Of a stretch of DNA of 64,000 nt, positions 44,280 to 55,678 are shown piece after piece (the first letter of the stretch is position 1; the number at the start of each line of letters is the position of its first letter). The stretch lies in assembly GCA_034370585.1 (NCBI GenBank), contig CP139766.1, positions 24,694,001-24,758,000 of the forward strand. Direction: 5' to 3'. Origin of the DNA: Fragaria x ananassa. Lineage: Eukaryota > Streptophyta > Magnoliopsida > Rosales > Rosaceae. The notes beneath the pieces are model-generated. The model made no database searches and was not told where the DNA came from. It saw only the letters and a program-made list of their open reading frames with translations. The position numbers were made by a program, and so were the translations under genes.

Positions 44280-45680
44280 ATAGACATTCTATCAAATTGA
44301 GTGTCCACAAGAAACACAGTTAACGGACTCAAAATACGTCTGTTAAACCAAAATCCGGCATTAAGCCATAAAGCCTACAAACCTCTTTTGAACTACGGTC
44401 GGTTTGATCCCACAAAGGGGTACGTAGGCAGTCTAGCAACCCACTAGATGCAACCAAAATTCCAAATAGAATTCCTGACACCACCAGTCAAATTCTTCCA
44501 GTCCAAATAACTCTGGCCAAATTCCTAAAGCATGAGAGAATCAAATCCATAACCAAATCTTTCGAACTACATTGGTTTGATCCCTTTACAAGGGTATGTA
44601 GGCAGTCTGGACTTAAATCTGTATGCAACCACCAACCCAAATAAATTCTCGGATCGCTTGAAGCTAGAATCATGCTCCTAAGCTTAAATGCCTTCAGACA
44701 CAAATCCAAACACATTTCCAAACACTACTCTCATTCCAAAATCAAAGCCCTCCAATGAGTCATTTACTTGTTGGAACCCTTAGAGTACGAGTGACTTGAT
44801 CCTCTCCAGGGTACGTAGGCAACCCATTCCCAAATGTGGGTGCAGTCACAAAAACAAACAAACCTACAATGGTCTCTTGGTAAACGGAATCAAAGGGTGT
44901 TCCCTTGTAACAAGGGATTGTAATTAAGAGACACATTCTGTCTTGAATGGGTTGAACCAGACATAAATTAAAACCCTATTAGTTAATAAGATAGGATGAA
45001 GTTATGTTGGGTATATATATTTTTATATTTTTTGCCCAACACGGGGTAAAGACGTTTTTAATGAGTCTGCATAAGACTCTACAGTTAAGCAATGTGGATG
45101 CAGTGACCTATGCGAAGTGTGTTGTGCGAAATGGACACGGGTCACGCAGATGGTTGGTTCGCACGGGTGAAGCAGTATCCTTGTGATATTCGGTTTCAAA
45201 GTCCAACTTGAAAAGTAATTACTTCCCTCTTGGCAGCGAGCTACTATATAAAGGGGCTCGAAACCCTAATCTCTCACGACTCAAAACACAACAACTCTCT
45301 CAAAAAACAATACAAACAATACAAAACCTTTCAACTTAGTTGAACCTTTTCGAGCGTCTTGAAAACCCTAACCCTAAGCGCGCCGCCGCCTAGGTTTCTC
45401 ATAGCCTTTTTGAACTCTACTCCAATCAATCTTGATCCCTCCTTGGTTGCTCTGCTCGCGACACCGTGAGTATCAAATTGCCATGTGCTTGTAATCCCTC
45501 GTTCGCAAGGTGGAACCGGTAACCCCCCGCTTGTTCAAGAAGTCAAGACCCGACGCACCCCACTTCTTTTCCTCGTCCGCGAGGTGGCATGCCCCGCATC
45601 CGCACACCATTAGTTTACTTTTGGTACCACTAAGTACCTCTCAATCCCCAGTTGAGGATCGTGGCCAAAACAATAGTAAC
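44280..45680. other. LTR-retrotransposon-like debris
   Basis: Three copies of a phrase of the form TTGATCC...GGGTACGTAGGCAG (near 44405, 44578 and 44790), common in plant gypsy LTRs. Then a TATA-like CTACTATATAAAGGGGCTCG at 45241-45260 precedes a leader-like sequence. No ORF of note and boundaries are not defined. Confidence 0.45.
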
Positions 45681-47150
45681 AACTAAAATTATTTAATTTA
45701 CATTGTCTGAGGTGAGGTAGCTAGGTTAATACGCTTTTTAGTGATTCATGTCCATTTTTTTATCATGTAGTTTTGAGGTTGTATTTTTAATTCGTAGTTT
45801 GCAGTTTAAATTTAAGTATTTTGCTTTATATATGAGTGGTCCTCAAATTACTCATGCATTGATCATTTTACGTTTGTCATTGGAATCATTATTGGCTTCA
45901 AGCCTAATGGAGTGATTCTAATGTTCTCACAAAACAAAAAATTGAACTTCTAATATGTCTAATTCTAAGTTATATGTCAAATAATATTTGGTCTAACGAC
46001 ATAGTCTTTCATTTATAAATGGGAGGTCGTGAGTTCAACTCACAAAAGACCACTTATAATATTTGAGTTGTACGTTTAACTTATCAAAATAAAATAAAAA
46101 AATCTTACTTTCTAAGCTACCTGCATGCTTGAGGACAAGAGGATGTTGTTCAGATGTTATATAATTCTTAGATCAAATGGAGTTCTGTAATGTAAGTCCA
46201 AAAAATGGAGAACAAATTCACCAAAAAAGATTAAAGTTGAGAATAAGATTCGAAATGAGATGAGACCCGGCCACGTACTACCTTTGTTTGTAAAGAAATA
46301 CCTGATATTGGATAAGAGCAAATCGCTCCTTTCTTTTTTCTTCTTCTTCAATATTATCCCAAATATCTAATCGATCTTAGTTGAATAAGATCAGTGCAGC
46401 TTGGAAGTTCAAGTTTGTGTAAGATTCTGATAAGCACCGAATTTATCCAAAATTAATATGATTCTTGCTTAACTAGTATTTGTTTATCCAAATTTGTATT
46501 CTTCTTGAATAGTAAATCGGATTTGCAATTAGGATGAGATTAATTTGTCATTTCTTTCTTGCTTAAAGGGTAAAGAAATTTAAGACCCCTCTCCACGCCT
46601 CCTTCGTTTTCGGCTGTTGTTCTTTCGTAGTGGGTCTTTTTCGTTTAAGAAAAAAAAAATTATTAGATACTTGATTAATAATAAGAGAAAATTATTAAAG
46701 GAGCATCTTGAATTCGTGATCCTTGTTTTGATTAAATTACTAAACCTAAGGGATTTTCTCATATTACGTATTGACTTCCAAATTAGATTAGAGATGCAAT
46801 ATCAATCACATTCTATGCATAAAGTTTTGAATTATTTATGCATTAGTCGTGGGGATTTGACTGCAATATTTAAAGTGATTCTACCATTACTTAGACAGAT
46901 GTTCGAAATTTCAAATTTTTCGGAAATACATTAGTAGAATATCCATAAAAGATAAAGATAAAAAATTTGGTTAGTTACCAACTAATTTTCCATATAAAGA
47001 AAAGAAAAATCAAATAATTAGTATCCCATTCATTACATGTTAATAACTCATGCTAAATTTAATCCCGTTTTGGATAATCCGTACATATTGTAATCAAATA
47101 CCACCACCCTCCTAGTTTTTCTCTTGTAGAAAATGACATACTCTTATAGT
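45681..47150. other. Intergenic; upstream of bicupin 2; no gene seen
   Basis: AT-rich sequence without a convincing ORF or element. Confidence 0.4.
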
Positions 47151-47154
47151 CCCC

Positions 47155-47166
47155 CTATAAATATAC
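47155..47166 (+). promoter_or_regulatory. TATA box of the second bicupin gene
   Basis: CTATAAATATAC lies 108-119 bp before the ATG at 47274, with a pyrimidine-rich leader following. Good spacing for transcription start near 47190. Confidence 0.65.
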
Positions 47167-47273
47167 CCCCATATATCAGCACTTTTCATCGCTCACACAC
47201 ATTGTGCTAGATTTTGGTATCATCATCACTGTGCTCTCGTTTTCTGTTTTTTGCTTTCATAGTTAGAGAAAAG

Positions 47274-49135
47274 ATGGAGATTGATCTTACACCAAGGTTG
47301 GCTAACAAGGTTTACGGAGGAGATGGTGGTTCGTACTCTGCCTGGTCCTCGTCAGAGCTTCCCATGCTCCGGGAAGGCGACATCGGAGCTGCCAAGCTCT
47401 CTCTGGAGAAGGACGGCTTTGCTCTCCCCAGTTACTCTGATTCTGCCAGAGTTGCTTATGTCCTTCAGGGTATCGTTTTCTTCAGCTAGCTTTGTTGATT
47501 GATATTGTGATTAGAGTGCAGAATTATTGTGAGTTAATCTGCTTGATCTTATTTGTTGGCTATTGATTTCTGTGAATCATGGATGAAAGTGCTTAGGATC
47601 TTGATCTTATTAGTTAGCTATTGATTTTGTGGATCATGAGTGATTTGTCTTTGTGATATTAGAATAAGATCAATTGTGAGTGTCTTTATGATATTAGAAT
47701 AAGATCATGGGTTTGAATTTTTCATGATCGGCTTGATCTTATTTATTTTTTTATTTATTTAGTTATTTAAGCTCTTGTTTTTTTGCTTGTGAATCGTATA
47801 TGAGATAGTTTACTTGTTTACTTTATGATCAAAGTCATATGTGAATTAGTTTAAGAAGGGTACTTGTCGAAAAAGAAAATATAGTTTTTGTCTTTGTAAA
47901 ATTTCCCTCTTTTTATAGTGATCATCTGCTTTGTTTTTCTTGGATCCAAACTGTCGGTATTTTACGGTTTAGAATTAAAAAAAAAATATTGATGTGTTTA
48001 CTTCTATGCTGGTCATTTTGTATGTTCTTGTTCTGTTCATAATTTTGCATATTAGAACTGCATAAGTTGTTGAAACACTTTGTCTCAAGTGTATATCCTT
48101 TTGTTTTAATTGGTCTGAACACATGTTATCAGTTGTTTTGTGTACTCAATGCCTATGCTATGCTGTTTATTTTCTGCCTTGGTCCTTGTTGATATCAATT
48201 GGACAACACCTGAACACCATCTGTTGCTTGTGATTAATTTTGTTTACCTTTCTTGGGCCTCAGGTAATGGAGTTGTGGGAATTGTTCTACCAGAGAAGGA
48301 AGAAAAAGTTCTTCCAGTGAAGAAGGGTGATGCTATTGCTCTGCCTTTTGGAGTTATTACCTGGTGGCACAACAAGGAGGAGGCTGAGTTTGTGGTTCTG
48401 TTCTTGGGTGACACCAAAACAGCTCACAAACGGGGGGAGTTCACTGACTTTTATCTCAATGGTTCCAACGGCATCTTCACTGGCTTCTCAACTGAGTTTG
48501 TCGGCCGAGCATGGGATTTGGAGGAGAATGTTGTGAAGACTCTCATTGGCAAGCAATCCGGCAAGGGAATTGTCAAGTTAGGGGGAGCTAATATGCCTGA
48601 GCCAAAGAAGGAACATAGAGATGGGATGACCCTGAACTGCGAGGAGGCTCCTCTAGATGTTGATATCAAGGGTGGTGGAAGAGTTGTCGTCTTGAACACT
48701 AAGAACCTTCCCTTGGTTGGTGAGGTTGGGCTTGGAGCTGATCTTGTTAGGCTTGATGGAAGTGCTATGTGCTCCCCTGGATTTTCTTGTGACTCTGCAT
48801 TGCAGGTGACTTACATTGTTAGGGGCAGTGGCCGTGTGCAAGTTGTCGGTGTTGATGGGAAGAGGGTGTTGGAAACAACTGTTAGAGCAGGCAACTTGTT
48901 CATCGTTCCTCGCTTCTTTGTTGTTTCAAAGATTGCTGATCCAGAAGGCTTGGAATGGTTCTCGATCATCACCACTCCCAACCCAATATTCACTCATTTG
49001 GCTGGAAGTATTGGAGCTTGGAAGGCATTGTCTCCTCAGGTGCTTCAGGCTTCCTTCAACGTGGATTCAGATACTGAGAAGCTCTTTCGGTCAAAGAGAA
49101 CCTCTGATGCAATCTTCTTCCCTCCTCCAAAGTGA
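47274..49135 (+). CDS. 11S-globulin-like bicupin without signal peptide, 355 aa, 2 exons
   Basis: Exons 47274-47469 (196 nt) and 48264-49135 (872 nt) total 356 codons with TGA, the same length as the paralogue at 19587-21304. It starts MEIDLTPRLANKVYGGDGGS with no signal peptide. Cupin 1: VKKGDAIALPFGVITWWHN. Cupin 2: ALQVTYIVRGSGRVQVVG and AGNLFIVPRFFVVSKIADPE. The end is RTSDAIFFPPPK. The phase-1 first intron (794 bp) is shared with the paralogue, but the second intron after ITTPN is absent here (ITTPNPIFTHLAG is continuous). Role as for the paralogue: globulin-like, probably cytosolic, biochemical activity unknown. The frame is intact and a TATA box is present, so it is probably expressed. 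Confidence 0.93.
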
Positions 49136-49547
49136 ACCAATCTGCTAATATACAAGCGTTATGTTCTTTAGGTTTCATTGGCTCGTTTAGTTTGAATTTC
49201 TTTGGCTTTTTTAGGCCTTAATATCAGTTTGGACATGGTTTAATTTGAATTTTATAGTACCGGTTTTAATTCTAATATTTGACCTTTTGAGAATGAGTTA
49301 ATGTTAAGAGTACTTTGTTGATTTTCCATGAGATTGTTAATTTCACTCTATATGCATGCTCAACCTTATACTAGTACGGTAAGGAGGAAGAAAACCTTTG
49401 GGTCTCCTCTGCAACCATGATTGTAAAGATCGTCCAACATAAACTGCTAAACTAAAGTCCCACTCTCGTTTAAACTACAGAAATATATCACAGTCTTAGA
49501 AGATGACTGAAGCAACTGTGGAACATCATGGAATGCATATGATTGCC

Positions 49548-49554
49548 AAAAAAA
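49548..49554 (-). terminator. Pol III terminator of tRNA-His
   Basis: On the minus strand a run of seven T lies about 20 bp after the tRNA 3' end. Confidence 0.65.
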
Positions 49555-49574
49555 GGTTATAAAATTTGTTTAGT

Positions 49575-49645
49575 GTGGCTGCTGGGATTCGAGCCCAGGT
49601 CTCCACGGCCACAACGTGGAATTCTCACCACTAAACTACAGCCAC
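49575..49645 (-). tRNA. tRNA-His (anticodon GUG)
   Basis: On the minus strand the 71-nt sequence begins GTGGCTG and ends CAGCCAC, a perfect 7-bp acceptor stem. It contains A box TAGTTTAGTGG, anticodon loop TTGTGGC (GTG), variable loop and B box GGGCTCGAATCCC. No intron. CCA is not encoded, as expected for a nuclear gene. Confidence 0.95.
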
Positions 49646-50435
49646 TAAGTTGTTAGTGTTTCCTCCTAACTACTGTGAAATTATTATATTAAAACTTACA
49701 TAACCCAATACAATGCCCAAAACGTTCCTTTTTGTATTTGCTTGGGTTTTCTGTAATTTCATCTCACGGAAACATTTGAACTTTACAAATTTGGTTTTAT
49801 ACCCTGAGAATAGCATACACTTATCACATGTTTTTTCTTTCAATAGCTTATCACATACATGTTCATAATGCAAAATGAAAAACACTACATTATAGAGTTT
49901 AATCATTGTAACGAATAGTTGTATACTTCAAAATTGTTTCTTCTCTGAACAAACTTGAGACAAATTATTCTCAAAGGGCTTTCTTCAGAAAGGCAGTTTT
50001 CATTCACATTTAGAATAGGATATAAATTGACTTAAAAAGAAAGGAATATGAAATAAGGGTTGAAATGCGAAATCTCAAGTACTAAAAACTATTTCTTCCA
50101 TTTCTCTAATAAAATGTTGCAGTACCATTTTACAATCTTTAGTCGTGTATTCCAAGTTCATAGTAAGATAAAACACTAAATGCCCTTTTGTTAGTCTATA
50201 ATCAATCATCCCTATGGAAATGAGGGTCTTCAAGAACTTTGGTGTCTAGCATGTTTCAAAGGATTCATTTGCATGCAGTGTGGTTGAGACTCCATTTAGA
50301 TCAGATTACCCACATCCAAGGGTTGTTCATAGGTGCAGCTCTGTACTTGTAAAACCAAAGCTGTCCACTGATCAAAGTTGGAGGCAGTACCGGTACAACA
50401 TATCAAAGTTAACGGACTGTCAAACCCACACATCA
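49646..50435. other. Intergenic; no gene seen
   Basis: AT-rich sequence between tRNA-His and the transporter gene. The part after 50200 is likely the transporter 3' UTR. Confidence 0.45.
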
Positions 50436-53400
50436 TCAAGGGATCCCCTTCACTGGGCTAGATGCTCCATTCTGCTCTTTGTCTGACGGGGACTGCTTCG
50501 GAGTTGCATTTCTCATAAACGTTTTTGCATATAGGGAACCAAAGACAATCACCTGATCAATGTAAGAAAAGTAGTGTTGGGCTACGTCAAGTTTAGGACT
50601 TCCTAAAAGGAACAAAACTATTAGAGAGGTGATGATGGCTTACAGCTCCAATGCACTGTTCCAAGCTAAGCGGGTGATGAAACCACACGCATGATAGCAT
50701 AATGCTGACCAACTTCAGCACCAAACAGAAGACACCAGTTATTAGTACCAACAACATTTGACAAACAAAAAATAGAAAGAGAAATTTTGACGATTATCTG
50801 GGAGTTATGATCTACCTGTCTTGTGGTCATTATAGTTGCAAATGTTAGCGCACCAAATGTGCGAATTGTGTAAGAAATGAAAAATTGGCTTGCTGTTGCT
50901 ACCTGCAACACAAGCAATAAGTAAATCAGGAAGCTCAGACACAGTGAAAACAACAAGGGTACAGAGAGGAGGGAGGAAACTTAAACACAGGATAAGATCA
51001 CGGATTAATAAAAAATAAATTAAAAACTGCTTAAATAGTAAGGACAAGCAGAAATTATAATAGGAAGTAAAGGTGTCTCACAGTGGAAAGCAGTGCGATG
51101 TCAAAGAAACAATCATTGTGGCTAGCAACAAAGTGTATTGCTGGAAGCAGTTGTGCTTGTAATATAAGACCTGAAAGGTAGCATAACAAATAAGCAACTG
51201 CTAGAAGCAACAGAAAGAAATCAAATGGAGAAAAGGTAAAGGAGGAGTGCAGACGAAACACCATTCAAAAAATATATAATAAATATCGAAACCATACAGC
51301 AAGATGCTTACTGTCCCCTACTAATTAAAAGGGTCAGTTTTCAAAGTTTTAGATCAACAAACCCTCGCAAGGTGTTAAACTACACTACTACAAGATTATC
51401 TACCCAAAAAGATAGGAAATCTAAAGCAGAGTCAAATATTGCATACTGGTATGCAATATACATTGGCAATAAATGCAAGTACCCCCTTTATCTGCCCCAA
51501 ACAGACTCAAAAACATTAAGACTGGCTAGCCTGGTGAGTTGGTTCATGGTTTAAGCCCTCTGGATGACTTTATCCTCCTCAGTCAGTCAACAAAGAAACC
51601 AAACCAACTACATAAATTTGATTTAAGCAATAAGATGCTTATGCTACAACATTGCAACATATCTCCTCCCACCTGATTAACCAACCTAATGATCAGACCA
51701 AAAGATTTAGTCAAGACAGATCCAAACAAAACCAAAAGGCTTACATTCAACAGTTAAAATAGCAACAAAACAACCGAATTTTCCAACAGAAGAAATAAGA
51801 TTAGAACAGTAACAACCAGAAAAATGAAAAAAAAATGTAATGATAAGGATCTTACCAGTCAAGCTAAGAACACAAGAACAGAACGTTGTGTAGAATATTT
51901 GATTATGTATCTCCATATCATACCCTTTGAAAAGTTTGTCTTGGAATGTGCTTGTAAAGCCATCAAACCTATTAGACAGAGAATTTCCATGGCTAAGCAA
52001 TACATACATTTTAATTCTAAATATGTGGCATCATTTGCAAATGGCCAATGTCATTGCTAAAAAGTGAACAAATTGAAGAATACTATAAGACAAATGCAAA
52101 ATATCAAAGCTTCCATGGTGGTAGTATGAGAGTGAAATTTTCAAATAACTTTTTTTGGTTTATCTTTACCTCTGTAAGGAAGCGTTAAAACATTACAACA
52201 ATTTAGCACAATAGGTGACATATAATTCTATGTCATTAGTATCCTAGCAATCTAATTTAGCATTCTAGGGGTCTGACTTCCCACCGAGGAGAGGTGTAAA
52301 GAAAAAATTAATGTCAATAGCATGCCTAAATACGGATGAGACAACTTATAACAATCACTGGATATGTTTATAAAATAAATTCATATGTTTTAATTGTACT
52401 GAAAGCCATTTAATGTCAACAGCTAATGACAAAACAAAAATACAACAAATCATAACAAACAGAAGCTAACAGTTCCAGAATAATACCCAAGATAACCGAT
52501 CATAAGAGAGACGCCCCATATAGTATTTTCTCTTGCTCTACCGAATGCATCATTTGGACCCAAGTCAGACCCTGCCTACAATTAGAAGCACAAAACAATC
52601 AGTTGTATTCATGCCAAAGAATTAAAACGACCAAAAGATTGTGCATCATCGACAAAAAGATATCACACAAACAACAGGCTCATGCATCAATGGAGGTAGT
52701 ATCTCCATAGCGAAGCGAAGGAGCATGTCGCTATGTGATACCAAATTATAGGTCATCCGCTATCACATCTGCCGTCAAATAGTCTCCCAGAGTGCATAAA
52801 TATTATAGTGGAAGAGTGAAAAGTAATTGGCAATGTGATATCATACAATGAGTCAATAAATCAGCACACGAAGCTCAGTTGGCCTAAGCTAACTCAGCAG
52901 CTCTGTGGCCAACTATGAATGTAAAGAAAACAATCCTGAGAGCATGTGCAGATTAACAGGTACAGGGTATATATTAAGATAAAAAATAGAATAAAGGGTA
53001 ACACAGTTATAAGTCATTGAGACTGTGATATACTGGGAAAACTATATTGGGACCCAGAGACTGCATTAATATACAAGTATCATAGCATGGTGACAATTAT
53101 AACCACTTCCTTCACAATCGAACCAATTGCATACTGAGATCAGAGACTAGGGACATACCGGATATATTATAAATATTGAACAGCCAACTGTAACTAACAA
53201 AGCAAGCAAATAGTCACGTCCCTTGTATTTCTTTTGCATAATGAGAGTACCCCAAATCTGCAAAAACAATCACACCGTGAATGAAAACCCAAAGAGCATA
53301 AGACTATATGTTCCTTGTGGAAACATAGTAATGCGACTAGCAACGAATCTTTCAATGATTTTGACACTGAAGTAGCATATGTTCTATCCAGTTAGTGACA

Positions 53401-54930
53401 TAAACTTATAAAATTAGATTTTCATTTGGTACTTATATATAGAACTTTAATTGACAGTTGATTAGCCTTCTCCCATCTCAGGTCTCATCTTGACACCAAC
53501 TTCCATCAGATCCTTAACCACTTGTGAGCCGCTAACCATGCTATGCTTGAACACCAACTTCTGGCCTCACATTTACAGTGGCAGGTTAGGGACCGAGTGC
53601 CACCTACTTATACAACTAAATTCCTGGCATTTCCATCAATCTCTGGGCTTGAACAACTAAGCCTTATCCTAAAAGTGTTTAGGAATCAACAACCCCAATG
53701 CCCATCATGCTCCATACCACCCTCCACCCCTCCCCATCTTCAGGCAAATGTTAATCTATGATATTGTACATCCAATATTTCCCATATCATTGGCTACAAC
53801 AACGAACTCCATAGCGCATCGCCTTCAGGTGTTCTAAAAGTGAGAGAAAGTTCAAAGAAAGAGAACTAAAATTCCTCAAAAAAAAATTAAAAAAAAAATA
53901 AAAAAATTGTGCAAGAAACATTAACCAGAACACAGTGCCTAAATACACCCTCCTCCAGCCCTCACCCTCCCCCACTTCCACCTTCCCTAAATACTCTCAT
54001 CTTGACTGTACCAAGTCAACTTCTACATAAAAGCTTATCAGATGCAGAGTTTAAACAAGTTCAATGCTATATTCCTATTTGCCTCCTACAAGTCATGTCA
54101 TCATCACAGCATTAGCGTCAAACTAATTCTTTCCTCTCCCCCTCTAGGAAAAACAACATTATTTTTTGTGCCTCCACAAATCCTCTTAATTCAAAACCTG
54201 ATCATTAAGTTAAATGTAACCTAAATACCTCAAGAATTAAGCATACATAACTCCACAAACTAATTAACCTAATAAGGAACCATGCCGAGCTAAAGTAAAC
54301 AGCAAGAACCACTGCATATAGTAAGTCGTAACCGCCATAATGAATCAGAGTTGTTTCACTTACCATAACAGGAATCATCTTGGCACACTTTGCAAGTGTT
54401 TGAACAGGAAAGCTCACATACTTGAGTGCCTGCCACAACCAATTACAGTCAGGGCAACACCAAAACCTAGTAGCAAAACTCTCCCATTTCGCGAAAAGCT
54501 TAACAAAGAAACCCAAAGAAGCTCCAATGTACCTCATACTGACAAGTAGTGGTTAGTATATTGGTAACAGACACAAGGCCGTATTTGTAAATCGGAGCTA
54601 CCGGATTCAAGTCCTTTTTACTCGAAATCAAAGCCCCGGCGGAGACCGCCGACGTCGTGATTCGGTTGCAGAAAACCAGAAACAGCGAGTACTTGAAAAA
54701 GGCGTGGTCTTCCCCATAAGGCACTCTCATGATCTTCTCCTGCGTTTTCAAGAAATGGAACCAAAAGATTTCAGCTTTTGGGGTCAACGAGACGGTCAAA
54801 GGTGAGAGAAATGAGAACAAACCTGTAGAACGCCGTAGGTGACGAGCGTGGTCATGATTCCGGTGACGGCGAAAACCCCTTTCCACAGCTTGCTGCGCGG
54901 GGGGCCGTCGAGCGACGTCGTTACGGCCAT
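50436..54930 (-). CDS. UTR5: UDP-galactose/UDP-glucose transporter 5-like nucleotide-sugar transporter, 347 aa, 10 exons
   Basis: Minus-strand exons are 54930-54823, 54739-54533, 54429-54364, 53257-53159, 52575-52487, 51968-51856, 51170-51082, 50902-50816, 50712-50644 and 50552-50436. They total 1044 nt, 348 codons with TGA. It starts MAVTTSLDGPPRSKLWKG and has about ten hydrophobic spans. Family signatures are EKIMRVPYG, YKYGLVSVTNILTTTCQYEA, LKYVSFPVQTLAKCAKMIPV, FDGFTSTFQDKLFKGY and ISYTIRTFGALTFATIMTTR. This is the plant UTR5/UTR2 branch of the SLC35B-type transporters, exchanging UDP-sugars for UMP across Golgi or ER membranes; exact substrate is not visible. Exon 5 uses acceptor TTGTAG|GCAGGG, since the nearby GGCAG|GG would break the frame. 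Confidence 0.92.
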
Positions 54931-55678
54931 GGGCAGGCAGGGACGGTGGTTTTGAGACAAGGCGAAAACTGCGACGTTTTGGGAGGGGAGAGATGGTCGC
55001 CGGAGAAATTAATGTGGGGGCGGCCGAGGAATTGGGATCAAAATGGAGACGAGGAAAGAGAGAGTGAGAGTCAGAGGGACAGGTGGCGGGAGAGAGTGAC
55101 TGAGACTCATGTTGCACTGTTCATATAAGACTCACTTCTCAAATTGAGGTGAGCTGAAATTTTGTAACATGAGATCGAACCTGGAACAAAATTTCTCTTA
55201 CGAAATATTTTGAATTTGGAGCAGAACATCCTACTTTAATCTGATTTGTCTGGAACATCCTTCGGCCGTTTCTCACTAATTTGTTATATCTAACGAAAAA
55301 CACATGTAAACTTACTCTTTCTAAGAGAAATAATCATGGCAAGTTGGCAACTCTGTAAAAAAAAACAAAAGGATCACTTTGATGCATCAGATTCAGACAG
55401 GTTTGGGTCTTTCCTATCACACCCGGGTTTATATTTGAATGGCTACAGAGGACAAAGTTTCTTATCCGCATATAATAACTAGAAAGAATTCAAAATATAT
55501 AAATTTTGGTCCTTTTGGATAACGGATCGAGTACAAAAGTTACATACACATCCAAAACTAGAGGTCGGCTTTTTTCCTTCATGCGTTACGTAATATGCAA
55601 GTTCTGATTATGAGAGAACAACCAGAGAAGAAGAAGAAGAAGACGAAGAAGTTCAAGTCTCTGAACATTCTGTAATTA
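54931..55678. promoter_or_regulatory. Head-to-head intergenic region (transporter / RIBA3)
   Basis: 748 bp between the two start codons, with genes diverging. It must hold both promoters. Features include GAAGAAGAAG repeats before RIBA3 and GAGAGAGAG tracts before the transporter. No strong TATA box was identified. Confidence 0.5.

Noticed and set aside
43872..44283. Two overlapping ORFs with repeated peptide motifs (LTS/HARGVRSQ type)
   Set aside because: They are the minisatellite read in two frames. Repeat unit length explains the openness.
46015..46060. tRNA-like B box (GTGAGTTCAACTCAC)
   Set aside because: No acceptor stem or A box at the right distance. Probably a chance match or old SINE remnant.
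52571..52575. Acceptor GGCAG|GG for transporter exon 5
   Set aside because: It shifts the frame. TTGTAG|GCAGGG four bases earlier keeps phase and yields the expected family sequence.
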